64,000 nt of DNA from Roseobacter sp. HKCCD6576-2 (lineage in GTDB: Bacteria > Pseudomonadota > Alphaproteobacteria > Rhodobacterales > Rhodobacteraceae). The stretch is taken from the NCBI RefSeq assembly GCF_013179285.1, contig NZ_WVNW01000005.1, forward strand, positions 62,001 through 126,000, read 5' to 3'. The position numbers and the translations under genes are program-made. Position 1 is the stretch's first letter; the number at the start of each line of letters is the position of its first letter. A model generated the notes under the pieces. The model did no database searches and had not been told where the DNA came from. It saw only the letters and a program-made list of their open reading frames with translations. Shown here one piece after another: positions 8,181 through 17,619 of this stretch.

Positions 8181-9089
8181 ATGAGCGATCAAACCGCACT
8201 CGGGGCCGTTGGGCTCTTTGAAAAACATCGGGCCGAACTCAAGGCCTCCAAACGCACGATGAACCTGATCATGCTGGCGGCTTTCTTGGTCTGTTTGGCA
8301 TTGTCAGTCTATATCAGCCAATTCTACCCTGAGCGGCTGGCCAATGGCATCCCGCGGATTTTCGAGTATTTCGGCACCATTATCCCCAACCTGCAATGGG
8401 AGGTGCTGTTCGAAGGGCGCACCGAAGATGGCCGCGCCGTCGCAGGGTCAATCACCTATTGGTACACGGATTTCTGGACCTATGTGACGCTGATCTGGGA
8501 GACGATCCTGATGGCGATCACCGCCACGTTGATCGGAACCGCAGTGGCCTTCGTGCTGAGTTTCCCGGCGGCGGCGAACCTCGCCCCGAATAGCTGGATC
8601 TACTGGATCTCGCGCCGGTTCCTGGAAATCTGCCGCGGCATCCCCGAGATTCTTTTGGCCCTGGTCTTTGTCTTCATGATCGGGATCGGCCCGCTGGCCG
8701 GGGTCATCGCCATCGCGATTCACTCGGCGGGCGCGTTGGGCAAGCTCTTCGCTGAGGTCAATGAAAACGCCTCCGCGCGCCCCGTGGAAGGCATCACCGC
8801 GGTCGGCGGCACCTGGGTGCAAAAGATGGCCTATGGCGTCGTCCCGCAAGTCACGCCGAATTTCGTCAGCTACGCGCTGCTACGGTTCGAGGTGAATGTC
8901 CGTGCCTCTTCGATCATCGGCTTTGTGGGGGCGGGTGGCATCGGCCAGGAACTCAACCGCGTCATCAGCTTCTATTCCGATGACCGGGTTTTGGCCGTGC
9001 TGATCCTCGTCGTTCTGATGGTGACGTTGATCGATCTGCTCAGCGAACGCCTGCGTTTGGGCTATATCGGCCGGGAGAATTTCGCATGA
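8181..9089 (+). CDS. phnE: PhnE permease 1 of the phosphonate ABC transporter
   Basis: A 302-residue inner-membrane permease. A hydrophobic segment near residues 25-45 (LIMLAAFLVCLALSVYI) is followed by a periplasmic stretch and a bank of transmembrane helices. The EAA loop region reads ARPVEGITAVGGTWVQKMAYG with the following VVPQVTPNF. The C-terminal part has SIIGFVGAGGIGQEL, a hallmark of phosphonate and phosphite type permeases. It starts 11 bases after phnC and overlaps the second permease by four bases. Together the two PhnE proteins probably form a heterodimeric channel. Confidence 0.91.
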   Translation: MSDQTALGAVGLFEKHRAELKASKRTMNLIMLAAFLVCLALSVYISQFYPERLANGIPRIFEYFGTIIPNLQWEVLFEGRTEDGRAVAGSITYWYTDFWTYVTLIWETILMAITATLIGTAVAFVLSFPAAANLAPNSWIYWISRRFLEICRGIPEILLALVFVFMIGIGPLAGVIAIAIHSAGALGKLFAEVNENASARPVEGITAVGGTWVQKMAYGVVPQVTPNFVSYALLRFEVNVRASSIIGFVGAGGIGQELNRVISFYSDDRVLAVLILVVLMVTLIDLLSERLRLGYIGRENFA

Positions 9090-9943
9090 CTTTGGCCACT
9101 GTTTCTGCCGTCTCCGACGCCGAGATTGCCGCAATTCGGGAGAGCCATCCGGGCGTGTTCGACACGCCGGGCAAGCTGATCAAACGGTGGGGCCTTTGGG
9201 TTGTTGCCATCGCCTATGTGCTCTGGTCGCTCTGGTTTTTCGACATCGCCCGGTTCTTCGAGACCTCAGACCGCGTCTTGGCGCTACTCCGCGCCTTCGT
9301 GGTTTGGGAAGACATGGCAACCTGGCAATACGCGAATATCTATCGCGGCATCGCCGAAACCCTCGCCATGGCCTTTCTCGGCACGCTTCTGGGCACCCTG
9401 GGCGCGCTTGTCGTGGGCTTTCTGGCCGCGCGCAACATCGTCACCTTCGCCCCCTTGCGACAATTGGTGCGGCGCTTCCTCGATATCCTGCGCGGAATTG
9501 ATCAACTGGTCTGGGGTCTGGTGTTTGTGCGCGCGGTCGGGCTTGGCCCGCTAGCCGGCGTCTTGGCGATTTTCGTCAGTGACCTCGGGACGCTGTCCAA
9601 GCTCTATTCAGAGGCGATCGAGAATATCGACCGCAAACAAGTTGAAGGCGTGAAATCAACCGGTGCCGGGCCGATCCAGGTGATCCGCTATGGGTATCTG
9701 CCGCAGGTTCTGCCGGTCTTCATCTCGCAATCGCTCTATTTCCTGGAGAGCAACACTCGCTCCGCCACGATCCTTGGCATCGTCGGCGCTGGCGGAATCG
9801 GGATGATCATTATCGAGCGGTTCCGGGCGTCGCTCTATGACCAAGTGGCCTTCGTGGTGCTGAACGTGTTGATCCTGATCTTCGCCATCGATTGGCTGTC
9901 GAAACGGGTCCGCACCTGGGCGATTGGCGCGCAGCAGGACTAA
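9086..9943 (+). CDS. phnE: PhnE permease 2 of the phosphonate ABC transporter
   Basis: A 285-residue permease homologous to its upstream neighbour. The EAA-type loop is RKQVEGVKSTGAGPIQVIRYG followed by YLPQVLPVF, and the end has SATILGIVGAGGIGMII. Hydrophobic segments include WGLWVVAIAYVLWSLWFF near the N-terminus. It starts in the ATGA overlap with the first phnE, so translation is coupled. Having two different permease genes, and not one, is common in alphaproteobacterial phosphonate transporters and implies a heterodimer. A strong hairpin terminator follows 19 bases after the stop and closes the operon. Confidence 0.91.
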   Translation: MTLATVSAVSDAEIAAIRESHPGVFDTPGKLIKRWGLWVVAIAYVLWSLWFFDIARFFETSDRVLALLRAFVVWEDMATWQYANIYRGIAETLAMAFLGTLLGTLGALVVGFLAARNIVTFAPLRQLVRRFLDILRGIDQLVWGLVFVRAVGLGPLAGVLAIFVSDLGTLSKLYSEAIENIDRKQVEGVKSTGAGPIQVIRYGYLPQVLPVFISQSLYFLESNTRSATILGIVGAGGIGMIIIERFRASLYDQVAFVVLNVLILIFAIDWLSKRVRTWAIGAQQD

Positions 9944-9962
9944 GGCGCCCCTGCTTCGAGAT

Positions 9963-9996
9963 GGCCTGTTCCGATAAGATCGGAACGGGCCATTTT
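9963..9996 (+). terminator. Terminator of the phn transport operon
   Basis: A 13-bp stem (GGCCTGTTCCGAT with ATCGGAACGGGCC, one G-U pair) has a three-base loop and is followed by ATTTTC. It begins 19 bases after the second phnE stop. The U tract is short but the stem is long and GC-rich. Confidence 0.75.
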
Positions 9997-10135
9997 CGGT
10001 TTGTCGCCAAGACCGGCAAACTGCACGCAAGACCAACATATGAAGCGCAAAATCTAGGCTGCCCACTCCGCATCAGTTGACGGTGCGTTCAATTCTGCCG
10101 ATGATCCGGCAAATTGCCTTATCAAAGGATGCATC

Positions 10136-10615
10136 ATGCGCGACGCGCTCGACCGCCGGATTATCACGGAACTTCAGCACAACGCCCGCGCCGCGACCTC
10201 TGAGATTGCCGCGCGCCTCGGCGTCGCGCGTTCCACGGTTCATGAGCGGATCGCCCGAATGGAGCGCGATGGCACAATCACCGGCTATTCGGTCGTTCTG
10301 GGACAGAACCCTGGTGACGAAACCGTGCAAATCTTGATGTTATTGGAGATCAGGCAACAAGATACGCGAAAAATCCTCGACCGGCTCACCCATTTCCCCG
10401 AGATCAAAATCTGCCTGTCGATCAATGGTGAGTTCGATCTCTTCCTCACTGCAGAGGCCCCCAGGATTGAGGATTTGGACCTCTTGATTGACGAACTTGT
10501 CGAAATTCCGGGTGTACTGCGCACCAAAACCTTCGTCGTCTTCGGCCGGAAGTTTGACCGCCGCTATAGCGAGACAGCGGCCCGGATTTTACAACAATCC
10601 GCAGCCATCGCCTGA
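10136..10615 (+). CDS. Lrp/AsnC family transcriptional regulator
   Basis: A 159-residue protein of standard Lrp/AsnC size. The N-terminal winged helix-turn-helix runs over about residues 5-55 (SEIAARLGVARSTVHERIARM). The C-terminal half fits the RAM/AsnC ligand-binding domain. The start is supported by aaagga eight bases upstream. Members bind amino acids and control amino acid metabolism or transport genes. The next gene in the same direction, 126 bases on, encodes a saccharopine-dehydrogenase-type enzyme, so lysine or a related amino acid is a reasonable guess for the effector. No operator was identified. Confidence 0.88.
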   Translation: MRDALDRRIITELQHNARAATSEIAARLGVARSTVHERIARMERDGTITGYSVVLGQNPGDETVQILMLLEIRQQDTRKILDRLTHFPEIKICLSINGEFDLFLTAEAPRIEDLDLLIDELVEIPGVLRTKTFVVFGRKFDRRYSETAARILQQSAAIA

Positions 10616-10741
10616 CATATCGTGAAACCGCCCGACAAATCGTCGGCCCGCTCTTCGATTTTCGTCAGTTTGCCCTCTACGCGCCCGACAGGCTCCGCGC
10701 TGAACTGGGGTTAGCGAACAGACAAAGACGAGGAGAGCTCA

Positions 10742-11851
10742 ATGGCGCGTTGGACGGTAGGCATTGTGGGTGCGGGCAAGATTGGGCGCATGATTACGGC
10801 ACTCCTCAAAACCTCCTCGCACTATGACATTCGGGTCATTGATCACGACACAGAGAGCCTGGCCCAAATCGGAACGCCTGGCGTTCAAGTTCTGCAAGCC
10901 GATGTCACCGATGCCCCGGCCCTGACGCAAGCGCTCACCGGCTGCGACGCGGTGATCAGCGCGGCGCCGTTCTTCCTGACGCCTGCGATTGCGACTGCCG
11001 CCAAAGCCGCAGGCGCGCACTACTTCGATCTGACCGAAGACGTGGCCGCGACCGACGCCGTGCGCGGCTTGGCCGAGGGCGCAAACACAGCCTTCATGCC
11101 GCAATGTGGCTTGGCCCCCGGCTTTGTTGGGATCGCGGGCGCCGATCTGGCCGCACAATTCGATGAGCTCGACACGCTGTCACTCCGCGTGGGTGCCTTG
11201 CCGCTCTATCCAACCAACGCGCTGAAATACAATCTCACCTGGTCCACCGATGGGCTGATTAACGAATATCTCAATCCTTGTGACGCCCTGCTTGACGGGC
11301 AGCCGGTCAAGCTTGCACCGCTGGAAGACCTGGAAATCATTGGCCATGATGGTGTTGAATACGAGTGTTTCAACACCTCGGGCGGACTCGGCACCCTGTC
11401 GGAAAGCCTTGCGGGCAAGGCGCGGCGGGTGTCCTATCGGACGATCCGCTACCCAGGCCATCGCGATATCATCAAGCTGCTTCTGGATGATCTGGGCCTC
11501 GCGCGCCGCCGCGACCTTCTAAAAGAAGTCTTCGAAACCGCCCTGCCCCGGACCAAACAAGACATGGTCTTGGTCTATTGCACGGCAACCGGCATCCGCG
11601 ACGGGGTGTTCACCGAACGCTCTTATATCAACAAATCCACCGCCCGAGAGATCGCTGGCAAGACCTGGAGCGCCATTCAAGTGACCACCGCCGCCGGTGT
11701 CACCGCCGTCGTCGATCTGATGCGGCAAGGCCGCTTGCCTCGGGCCGGATTTGTTGGCCAAGAACAGGTGGGGCTGTCGGATTTTCTCAGCACCGAGTTC
11801 GGCGCGCTTTACGGGCCGGGCACGGTGACCGCTTTGGATACCGCCGCTTAA
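10742..11851 (+). CDS. Saccharopine dehydrogenase family protein (lysine dehydrogenase-like)
   Basis: A 369-residue oxidoreductase with an N-terminal Rossmann nucleotide-binding motif, [11 protein letters not shown] (residues 6-16), followed by [10 protein letters not shown] and a HYFDLTED segment. The central [14 protein letters not shown] is conserved in saccharopine dehydrogenases and in lysine 6-dehydrogenases. These enzymes oxidise lysine or saccharopine-like substrates with NAD(P). The length, near 370 residues, fits lysine 6-dehydrogenase or carboxynorspermidine-type relatives better than the shorter fungal enzyme. It has a good gaggag ribosome-binding site, follows an Lrp regulator, and overlaps the stop of the convergent deiminase gene by four bases. 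The exact substrate is not determined. Confidence 0.8.
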   Translation: MARWTVGIVGAGKIGRMITALLKTSSHYDIRVIDHDTESLAQIGTPGVQVLQADVTDAPALTQALTGCDAVISAAPFFLTPAIATAAKAAGAHYFDLTEDVAATDAVRGLAEGANTAFMPQCGLAPGFVGIAGADLAAQFDELDTLSLRVGALPLYPTNALKYNLTWSTDGLINEYLNPCDALLDGQPVKLAPLEDLEIIGHDGVEYECFNTSGGLGTLSESLAGKARRVSYRTIRYPGHRDIIKLLLDDLGLARRRDLLKEVFETALPRTKQDMVLVYCTATGIRDGVFTERSYINKSTAREIAGKTWSAIQVTTAAGVTAVVDLMRQGRLPRAGFVGQEQVGLSDFLSTEFGALYGPGTVTALDTAA

Positions 11852-12939
11852 ACCGCTGGCATCTGTTGCGTCGCGCAATGGATGCCGCCACCCACCTCGC
11901 CCACCGGATCAACCTCCAGCATAACGATCTCGCGCCCAGGATAGAGCCGCGCGAGGGTCGCCTCCGCTTCGGCGTCGGTTTCTGCATCGCCAAACTGCGC
12001 CGCAATCACCGCGCCGTTGCACACATAATAGTTCACGTAAGAGGCGACAAAATCATCCGAGGTCACACGCGTATCCCAAGGCTCCGGGATCACGACCATC
12101 TCCAACGGGCGCCCCTCTGCATCGGTCGCAGCGGCGAGGATGTCATAGGTTTCAAATGCTGCACGAGACCACGGGTCCCCCCGCCGCGGGGCCTCCGGCA
12201 TCTGGATCACCACCTTGCCCGGCTCGGAAAATCGCGCAAGCGAGTCGATGTGGTAATCGGTGATATCCGCCCCCACGACGCCAGGTGCCCAGATCATTTT
12301 ACGCGCGCCCAGAACCGATAAGAGCCGCGCCTCGATCTCCTCTCGGCTCAACCCTGGGTTCCGGTTATCGATCACCCAGGAGCTTTCATGCGCGATCAAA
12401 GTGCCATCGCCGTCGCTTTCCAGCCCGCCCGCTTCCCCCACGACACCGCTCTCAATCAACGGCAAACCGAGCCGATCCGCGACTCGCGCGGCGATCTCGC
12501 CATCATGCGCATGAGTCTGTTTCCCGCCCCACCCGTTGAAATTCAGCTGAGCCACAGCGAGGTCGCCCGCCGCATTGCGTAGAAACACCGGCCCGGAATC
12601 GCGGCACCAGAGATCATCGGTTGGGATATCCCAAATCTCCACGGCGTCGGACAGCATCCGGCGCGCCTGCGGCGCGAACCGGGCCTCCATCAACATCACC
12701 ACCGGCTCAAAATCGGCGATCGCGTTGGCGATATCCGCGATCGATTGTTGCAGCATCTCAAGGAAAACCCGATCGGGATGTACCTCGCGGTTCACCGGCC
12801 ATTGCATGAAACTGCGCTGATGCGGCTCGGCCTCTTCTGGCATCCAGAACCCATTTGCCCGCACAACCTCATCCCCCAATGCATACCGCCCGAGGAGACC
12901 CGCCGCGACACCGCTTGCCAAAAACACCCGTCGCTGCAT
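11848..12939 (-). CDS. Agmatine deiminase family protein with Tat-like signal
   Basis: A 363-residue guanidino-modifying enzyme of the agmatine deiminase/bacterial peptidylarginine deiminase family. Family motifs are [19 protein letters not shown], the NFNGWGGK segment, and the C-terminal [12 protein letters not shown] whose cysteine (near 355) is the catalytic nucleophile. The start at 12939 has a gggagg ribosome-binding site. The N-terminus [17 protein letters not shown] resembles a twin-arginine signal, which would place the enzyme in the periplasm; ordinary agmatine deiminases are cytoplasmic. It converges on the preceding dehydrogenase with overlapping stops. Confidence 0.85.
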   Translation of the reverse strand: MQRRVFLASGVAAGLLGRYALGDEVVRANGFWMPEEAEPHQRSFMQWPVNREVHPDRVFLEMLQQSIADIANAIADFEPVVMLMEARFAPQARRMLSDAVEIWDIPTDDLWCRDSGPVFLRNAAGDLAVAQLNFNGWGGKQTHAHDGEIAARVADRLGLPLIESGVVGEAGGLESDGDGTLIAHESSWVIDNRNPGLSREEIEARLLSVLGARKMIWAPGVVGADITDYHIDSLARFSEPGKVVIQMPEAPRRGDPWSRAAFETYDILAAATDAEGRPLEMVVIPEPWDTRVTSDDFVASYVNYYVCNGAVIAAQFGDAETDAEAEATLARLYPGREIVMLEVDPVGEVGGGIHCATQQMPAV

Positions 12940-12989
12940 GACGCCTCCCTCTCCGCGGCCCATCTCGCCAAGGTGCGGCCAGCCTGTCA

Positions 12990-13025
12990 AAGAAAAACGC
13001 CGCGCGAAGCAGGGTTCGCGCGGCG
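12990..13025 (-). terminator. Terminator of rplY
   Basis: Read on the minus strand, an 11-bp perfect stem (CGCCGCGCGAA with TTCGCGCGGCG, loop of six) is followed by TTTTTCTTT. It starts 27 bases after the rplY stop, a textbook position. Confidence 0.92.
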
Positions 13026-13051
13026 TCTCAATTGTCTTTCGGGCGTGTGGC

Positions 13052-13711
13052 TTACGCCTCTTCGTTTGCCTCTTCGGTCGCCTCTTCGCCGGCTTCGGCC
13101 TCGGTGGCCTCGCCCTCATCGGCATTGTCGGCGGAGACCAAGCTGGACGGTGCCGTCAGGTTGGCAATCACGAAATCACGGTCGATGATCGGCCGCGTGC
13201 CTTCCGGCAAGCTGATCGCGCTGATCGTGATCGTGTCGCCCACGTTCAGACCGGCCAAATCGACCACCAGCTTCTCGGGGATATCGCCTGCAGTGACCAT
13301 CAGTTCCACTTCGGGACGCACAACGGTCAACACGCCACCGCGCTTCAGGCCGGGCGCCTCATCCTCGTTGATGAACTCAACAGGAATGAAGAGGTTGATC
13401 CGCGTGTTGCGGCGCAGGCGCATGAAATCCACATGCGTCGGCAGGTCTTTGACCACATCGCGCTGCACGTTCCGGCAGATCACGCGCACATCGTCCTGGC
13501 CCTCGACCTTCATGTTGAAGAGCGTCGAGAGGAACCGGCCTTGCTTCAGCCGCTTCAGCAGAACGTTAAAGGGGATGTTGATTGGCAGCGGATCTACGCC
13601 ACCACCATAAACGATACCGGGCACTTTGCCTTCACGGCGTGCTTGACGAGCGGCCCCCTTGCCTGTCCCCGTCCGTGCCTCGGCTTCGAGATCAGGAATC
13701 TCACCAGCCAT
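13052..13711 (-). CDS. rplY: 50S ribosomal protein L25 (Ctc/TL5 type)
   Basis: A 219-residue two-domain L25/Ctc protein. The N-terminal 5S rRNA-binding domain covers roughly residues 1-95, beginning with [19 protein letters not shown], which is diagnostic. A beta-barrel Ctc domain follows, and the last 30 or so residues are an acidic Ala/Glu-rich tail ([18 protein letters not shown]). It binds 5S rRNA in the central protuberance of the large subunit. Other alphaproteobacteria often have rplY next to pth; here pth is about 17 kb away. A strong terminator follows. Confidence 0.95.
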   Translation of the reverse strand: MAGEIPDLEAEARTGTGKGAARQARREGKVPGIVYGGGVDPLPINIPFNVLLKRLKQGRFLSTLFNMKVEGQDDVRVICRNVQRDVVKDLPTHVDFMRLRRNTRINLFIPVEFINEDEAPGLKRGGVLTVVRPEVELMVTAGDIPEKLVVDLAGLNVGDTITISAISLPEGTRPIIDRDFVIANLTAPSSLVSADNADEGEATEAEAGEEATEEANEEA

Positions 13712-13848
13712 TGCTATTCTCCATCAATGTAAACTGCGGCTGCCTCCAAGGGTGTCGGGCCGCGAGAAGCCGTGCGTATAGGGCAGATCGCCAGATTTGA
13801 AAAGGTGATTCTCCATTTGACGGCTTGTGCCGTTTCGCGGCCCGTGTC

Positions 13849-15015
13849 ATGCGCGATTTTATGTCTGTTCTGACCGCCCTCCACCTGTCTCGTCGCGCCG
13901 CGCTTGGGTTCGTGGCGATGGGGTTGTTATGGGGCAGCTTTGCCGCCTTGGTGCCCGTGCTAAAGGCACAGATCGGGGCGGATGATGCGCTCTTCGGACT
14001 TTTGCTTTTAGGCAGCCCGATCGGGCTTCTGGCAACGCTCTGGCTGGCGCCGATATTCGACCGCCGCATGGGCGCATTCTCACTTCCAATGGCAACGCTG
14101 GTCGTTGCGGTCGCCTATTTGGTGCCCGGCCTGGCGGGGACGGCGACCGTATTTCTGTTGGCAATGGTCGGTCTGGGCCTTGGGTCGGGGCTTCTCGATA
14201 TCGTCTCCAACGCGCGGGTCTCGGAACTGGAGGCGCGGCACAATCGCTCTTTGATGAATGCCAATCATGGCATGTTCTCCATCGCCTATGCGCTCAGCGC
14301 CATGGCAACCGGCCTGGCCCGCGAGGCCGGGTTTTCCGCCGCCGCGATTTTCACTGCCCTGGCGCTGGTGGTGGCGCTTCTGAGCCTTGGCATGCGGACC
14401 GAAGTGACACAGGTTTCCGAGGCCGAGCGGAGAGCGGTGCGTCTGCCCTGGGCGATTGTGCTGCTGTGCGGCGGGATCGTTTTGACGGCGTTCTTTGTCG
14501 AGGCCGTGGTGGAAAGCTGGTCCGCGCTTCATATCGAGCGCACCCTTGACGGCCGCGCGGCGGAGGGCGCTTTCGGGCCAGCAATCCTGGGGCTGACCAT
14601 GGCGCTTGGGCGGTTTTCAGGTCAAGCCATCACCGGTCGCTTCGACGATGTCTCGATCATCACGCTTGGTGCCGTCATGGCCTGCACCGGCGCGTTTCTG
14701 GCCGCCATCGCGGGCGGGCCGCTCCTGGCCTATATCGGCTTCGGCATCATTGGGCTTGGCGTCTCAGTTGTGGGGCCGATGGCCTTGGCGCTTGTGGGCC
14801 GTCTGGTGCCCCCCGCGCATCGCACATCGGCCGTCGCTTGGGTCAATGTGATGGGCTTCGCCGCCTTCCTGTTGGCGCCGATCGTGATGGGGCAAGTGTC
14901 CGACGCCTATGGGCTCCGCGTAGCGTTTGCCGTGGTGGGCGGGCTGGCCTTGATCGCGCCGATCCTCGCGCTATTGCTGCGCTCACGGCAGGCGCGTCAC
15001 GCCCAATCGCCGTGA
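13849..15015 (+). CDS. MFS transporter
   Basis: A protein of about 388 residues with roughly 12 hydrophobic segments. The first (AALGFVAMGLLWGSFAALVPVL) is followed by a loop with FGLLLLGSPIGLLATLWLAPIFDRR, a position where the MFS signature loop between helices 2 and 3 is expected. Its substrate cannot be deduced; the closest resemblance is to small sugar or drug-type MFS proteins of the FucP/Bcr-like grade. Possible starts are 13825, 13849 and 13861, none with a convincing ribosome-binding site; 13849 is a compromise. Its end overlaps the convergent lactate dehydrogenase gene by 19 bases. Confidence 0.8.
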   Translation: MRDFMSVLTALHLSRRAALGFVAMGLLWGSFAALVPVLKAQIGADDALFGLLLLGSPIGLLATLWLAPIFDRRMGAFSLPMATLVVAVAYLVPGLAGTATVFLLAMVGLGLGSGLLDIVSNARVSELEARHNRSLMNANHGMFSIAYALSAMATGLAREAGFSAAAIFTALALVVALLSLGMRTEVTQVSEAERRAVRLPWAIVLLCGGIVLTAFFVEAVVESWSALHIERTLDGRAAEGAFGPAILGLTMALGRFSGQAITGRFDDVSIITLGAVMACTGAFLAAIAGGPLLAYIGFGIIGLGVSVVGPMALALVGRLVPPAHRTSAVAWVNVMGFAAFLLAPIVMGQVSDAYGLRVAFAVVGGLALIAPILALLLRSRQARHAQSP

Positions 15016-16160
15016 AAATCCTTGGGCACAAGCAGATCATGTTTGCCCAGATTGGCCACATCCCGCTCGCCGCAAAGCGCCATGGTCACGTCCAGTTCTT
15101 TATGGATGATCTCCAGCGCTTTGGTCACGCCCGCCTCCCCCATGGCCCCAAGACCATTCACAAAGGCCCGCCCGATATAAGTGCCCTTGGCCCCCATCGC
15201 GAGCGCCTTCAACACGTCTTGGCCTGAACGGATACCGCTATCGAGGTGGATTTCGACTTTGTCACCTACGGCCTCCACAATCGGCTCCAGCATCTTGATC
15301 GAACTGAGCGCGCCATCCAATTGCCGCCCGCCATGGTTCGACACAACAATCGCATCGGCCCCGACCTCTGCGGCCTTGATCGCGTCCTCAACATCCAAAA
15401 TCCCTTTCAGGATCACCTTGCCGCCCCACATCTTGCGGAACTGTTTGATCCGTTCCCAGTCGAGCGAGGGGTCGAAGGCTTCGGCCGTCCAGGAGGCCAG
15501 TGAGGATGGATCGCTCACCCCCTTTGCGTGGCCCACGATATTGCCGAAAAAGCGGCGCTTGGTGCCAAGCATTTCCAGACCCCAAGGGACTTTCGTGGCC
15601 AGATTGGCCATGCTTTTGACGGTGAATTTTGGCGGGGCGGAGAGGCCATTTTTCAGATCCTTGTGGCGCTGCCCCATGATCTGCAGATCGACCGTGATGA
15701 CAATGGCGGAACAGTTCGCCGCCCGCGCCCGATCAAACAGGCGCTGCATGAACTCGTCGTCTTTCAACGTGTAAACTTGGAACCAGAACGGTTTCGACGT
15801 ATGCGCCGCAACGTCTTCGATGGAACAGATCGACATGGTGGAGAGGCAAAACGGCACGCCAAATTTCTCCGCCGCGCGGGCCGCTTTGATCTCACCATCG
15901 GCGCATTGCATCCCCGTCAGTCCGACTGGTGCGAGACCCACCGGCATGGAGACATCCTCACCAATCATCTGGCTGGCGGTAGAGCGTCCCGCCATATCCA
16001 CCGCGATGCGCTGGCGCAGCCGGATCAGATCGAAATCGGAGCTGTTCTCGCGGAAGGTCTGCTCGGTCCAACTGCCGGATTCCGCATAATCGTAGAACAT
16101 CCGCGGCGTGCGGCGCTCATGCAGGCGGCGCAGGTCTTCGATCTCGGTAATAACGGGCAT
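14997..16160 (-). CDS. lldD: FMN-dependent alpha-hydroxy acid dehydrogenase (L-lactate dehydrogenase type)
   Basis: A 387-residue enzyme of the FMN-linked alpha-hydroxy acid oxidase family. Visible motifs are the N-terminal RRTPRMFYDYAESGS, PVGLAPVGLTGM, the active-site VVSNHGGRQLDG with the catalytic histidine and arginine, and the FMN-phosphate site DSGIRSGQDVLKALAMGA. It oxidises L-lactate or a similar 2-hydroxy acid and passes electrons to the quinone pool (membrane LldD type) or to oxygen. The start at 16160 has aaggggag upstream and gives family length; the open frame continues further upstream without support. Substrate could also be another 2-hydroxy acid. Confidence 0.88.
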   Translation of the reverse strand: MPVITEIEDLRRLHERRTPRMFYDYAESGSWTEQTFRENSSDFDLIRLRQRIAVDMAGRSTASQMIGEDVSMPVGLAPVGLTGMQCADGEIKAARAAEKFGVPFCLSTMSICSIEDVAAHTSKPFWFQVYTLKDDEFMQRLFDRARAANCSAIVITVDLQIMGQRHKDLKNGLSAPPKFTVKSMANLATKVPWGLEMLGTKRRFFGNIVGHAKGVSDPSSLASWTAEAFDPSLDWERIKQFRKMWGGKVILKGILDVEDAIKAAEVGADAIVVSNHGGRQLDGALSSIKMLEPIVEAVGDKVEIHLDSGIRSGQDVLKALAMGAKGTYIGRAFVNGLGAMGEAGVTKALEIIHKELDVTMALCGERDVANLGKHDLLVPKDFHGDWA

Positions 16161-16248
16161 CGGCTCCCCTTCCGGCACGTATTGGTCAAGAAGGGTTACC
16201 AATGCGCTGGATTTTAGGCAATGCGGCGAAGTGATACCGCCCGTTGCG

Positions 16249-17040
16249 CTAGGCCCGATGCGCGCCGTCCGCGAGGGATTTGACGAAATCAAGGACCTCA
16301 GACACGGGTTTTCCCGCCGCAATCTCAGACACAATTGCCGAGCCCACAACCGCACCATCGGCTACGCTGGCGATGGACTCCGACGCCTCAGGCGTCTTGA
16401 TCCCAAAGCCAACAATCACCGGTAGATCGGTCTGCGCCTTGATCCGAGCGACCTCTGGGCCGACATCGCCCGCTTGCGCGTCGGCTGCGCCGGTGATGCC
16501 GGTGATCGACACGTAATAAACAAAGCCCGAGGTGTTTTGCAGGACTTTGGGCAAGCGCGCATCATCGGTGGTCGGCGTGGCCAGGCGGATGAAGTTCAAC
16601 CCCGCCTTCTGCGCCGGGATGCAAAGCTCATCATCCTCTTCTGGCGGCAAATCGACCACGATAAGCCCATCAATCCCCGCCGCTTTTGCATCGGCCAGAA
16701 ACTGATCAACACCGCGATTATAGATCGGGTTGTAATAGCCCATCATCACAATTGGCGTCCTGTCATCCTCTTTACGCAGTTCGCGCGCCATTTGCAGGGT
16801 CTTTTCAAGCGTCTGCCCGGCCTCCAGCGCGCGTTGCCCGGCCAGTTGGATCGTCGGTCCATCGGCCATCGGGTCGGTGAAAGGCAAGCCCAGTTCGATG
16901 ATATCCACACCTGCGCTTGGCAGGCCCTTCACGACCTCAAGCGATGTCTCATAATTCGGATCGCCCGCCATCACATAGGCCACAAAGGCTTTCTTGCCCT
17001 CTGCATTGAGCCGCGCAAATGTGTCGTCGATCCTGGTCAT
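16249..17040 (-). CDS. trpA: Tryptophan synthase alpha subunit
   Basis: A 263-residue TIM barrel. The catalytic pair falls at Glu49 and Asp60 in the segment [18 protein letters not shown], the same numbering as in the Salmonella enzyme. Later [12 protein letters not shown] and GFGIKTPE (phosphate-binding) are typical. It cleaves indole-3-glycerol phosphate to indole and glyceraldehyde 3-phosphate, passing indole to TrpB. trpB and trpF are about 17 kb away (34025-36353), so the tryptophan genes are split. An 88-base gap separates it from the lactate dehydrogenase gene downstream. Confidence 0.95.
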   Translation of the reverse strand: MTRIDDTFARLNAEGKKAFVAYVMAGDPNYETSLEVVKGLPSAGVDIIELGLPFTDPMADGPTIQLAGQRALEAGQTLEKTLQMARELRKEDDRTPIVMMGYYNPIYNRGVDQFLADAKAAGIDGLIVVDLPPEEDDELCIPAQKAGLNFIRLATPTTDDARLPKVLQNTSGFVYYVSITGITGAADAQAGDVGPEVARIKAQTDLPVIVGFGIKTPEASESIASVADGAVVGSAIVSEIAAGKPVSEVLDFVKSLADGAHRA

Positions 17041-17153
17041 GGGCCGTCCCTCAGCGATGTCCTCGCGCGGGTTTGGGCCATGTGGCGCAGGAAATCAATG
17101 GGCACCGGGAAACAGGCGCCTTCCGTCCGGGTATCGCGATAAATTCGGCGCGG

Positions 17154-17567
17154 TCAGGAGATGTGTTCGTTGGTGGAGATCATCCAGTTGATCCCGAAGC
17201 GATCCCGCAGTGTTCCAAAGCCGGGTGTCCAGAAGGTCTCGCCATAAGGCATCCTAACTTCACCGCCCTCCGCCAGCTTCTCGAAGGCCACGCGGCCCTC
17301 TTCGGCGGTCGGAAAGGCCATATGGATCGAACTGCCCTGCATCGCTTCTGCATCGCCGAACATATCGTCGGAGGCGAAAATCGCGCCGCCGCCCTCGAAT
17401 TGCAGGCCGGTATGCATGACCCAGTCTTCTTTACCGTGCGGCACCTCGAAATCGGGCGCATCGCCCGGTTTCATCATCATATCGATCTCGCCGCCAAAGA
17501 CGTCGGCATAGAATGTCATCGCCTCCCGGCAGGTGCCCTGGAAGGTCAGATAGGGAATCGGGGTCAT
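17154..17567 (-). CDS. VOC family protein, PhnB/3-demethylubiquinone methyltransferase-like glyoxalase fold
   Basis: A 137-residue protein with the glyoxalase/bleomycin-resistance (vicinal oxygen chelate) fold of the PhnB type. The opening PYLTFQGTCREAMTFYADVFGGE and the closing FGTLRDRFGINWMIS are diagnostic. Despite the family name PhnB, these proteins have no shown role in phosphonate use, and this one is far from the phn genes. The start at 17567 is preferred because it restores family length and removes overlap with the neighbouring MATE gene. Function unknown; probably a small metalloenzyme or ligand-binding protein. Confidence 0.82.
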   Translation of the reverse strand: MTPIPYLTFQGTCREAMTFYADVFGGEIDMMMKPGDAPDFEVPHGKEDWVMHTGLQFEGGGAIFASDDMFGDAEAMQGSSIHMAFPTAEEGRVAFEKLAEGGEVRMPYGETFWTPGFGTLRDRFGINWMISTNEHIS

Positions 17568-17619
17568 AATGGGCCTCTTCGCACGCGTTTCGAATGGTGC
17601 TGTTCTAGCACATTTGCGA

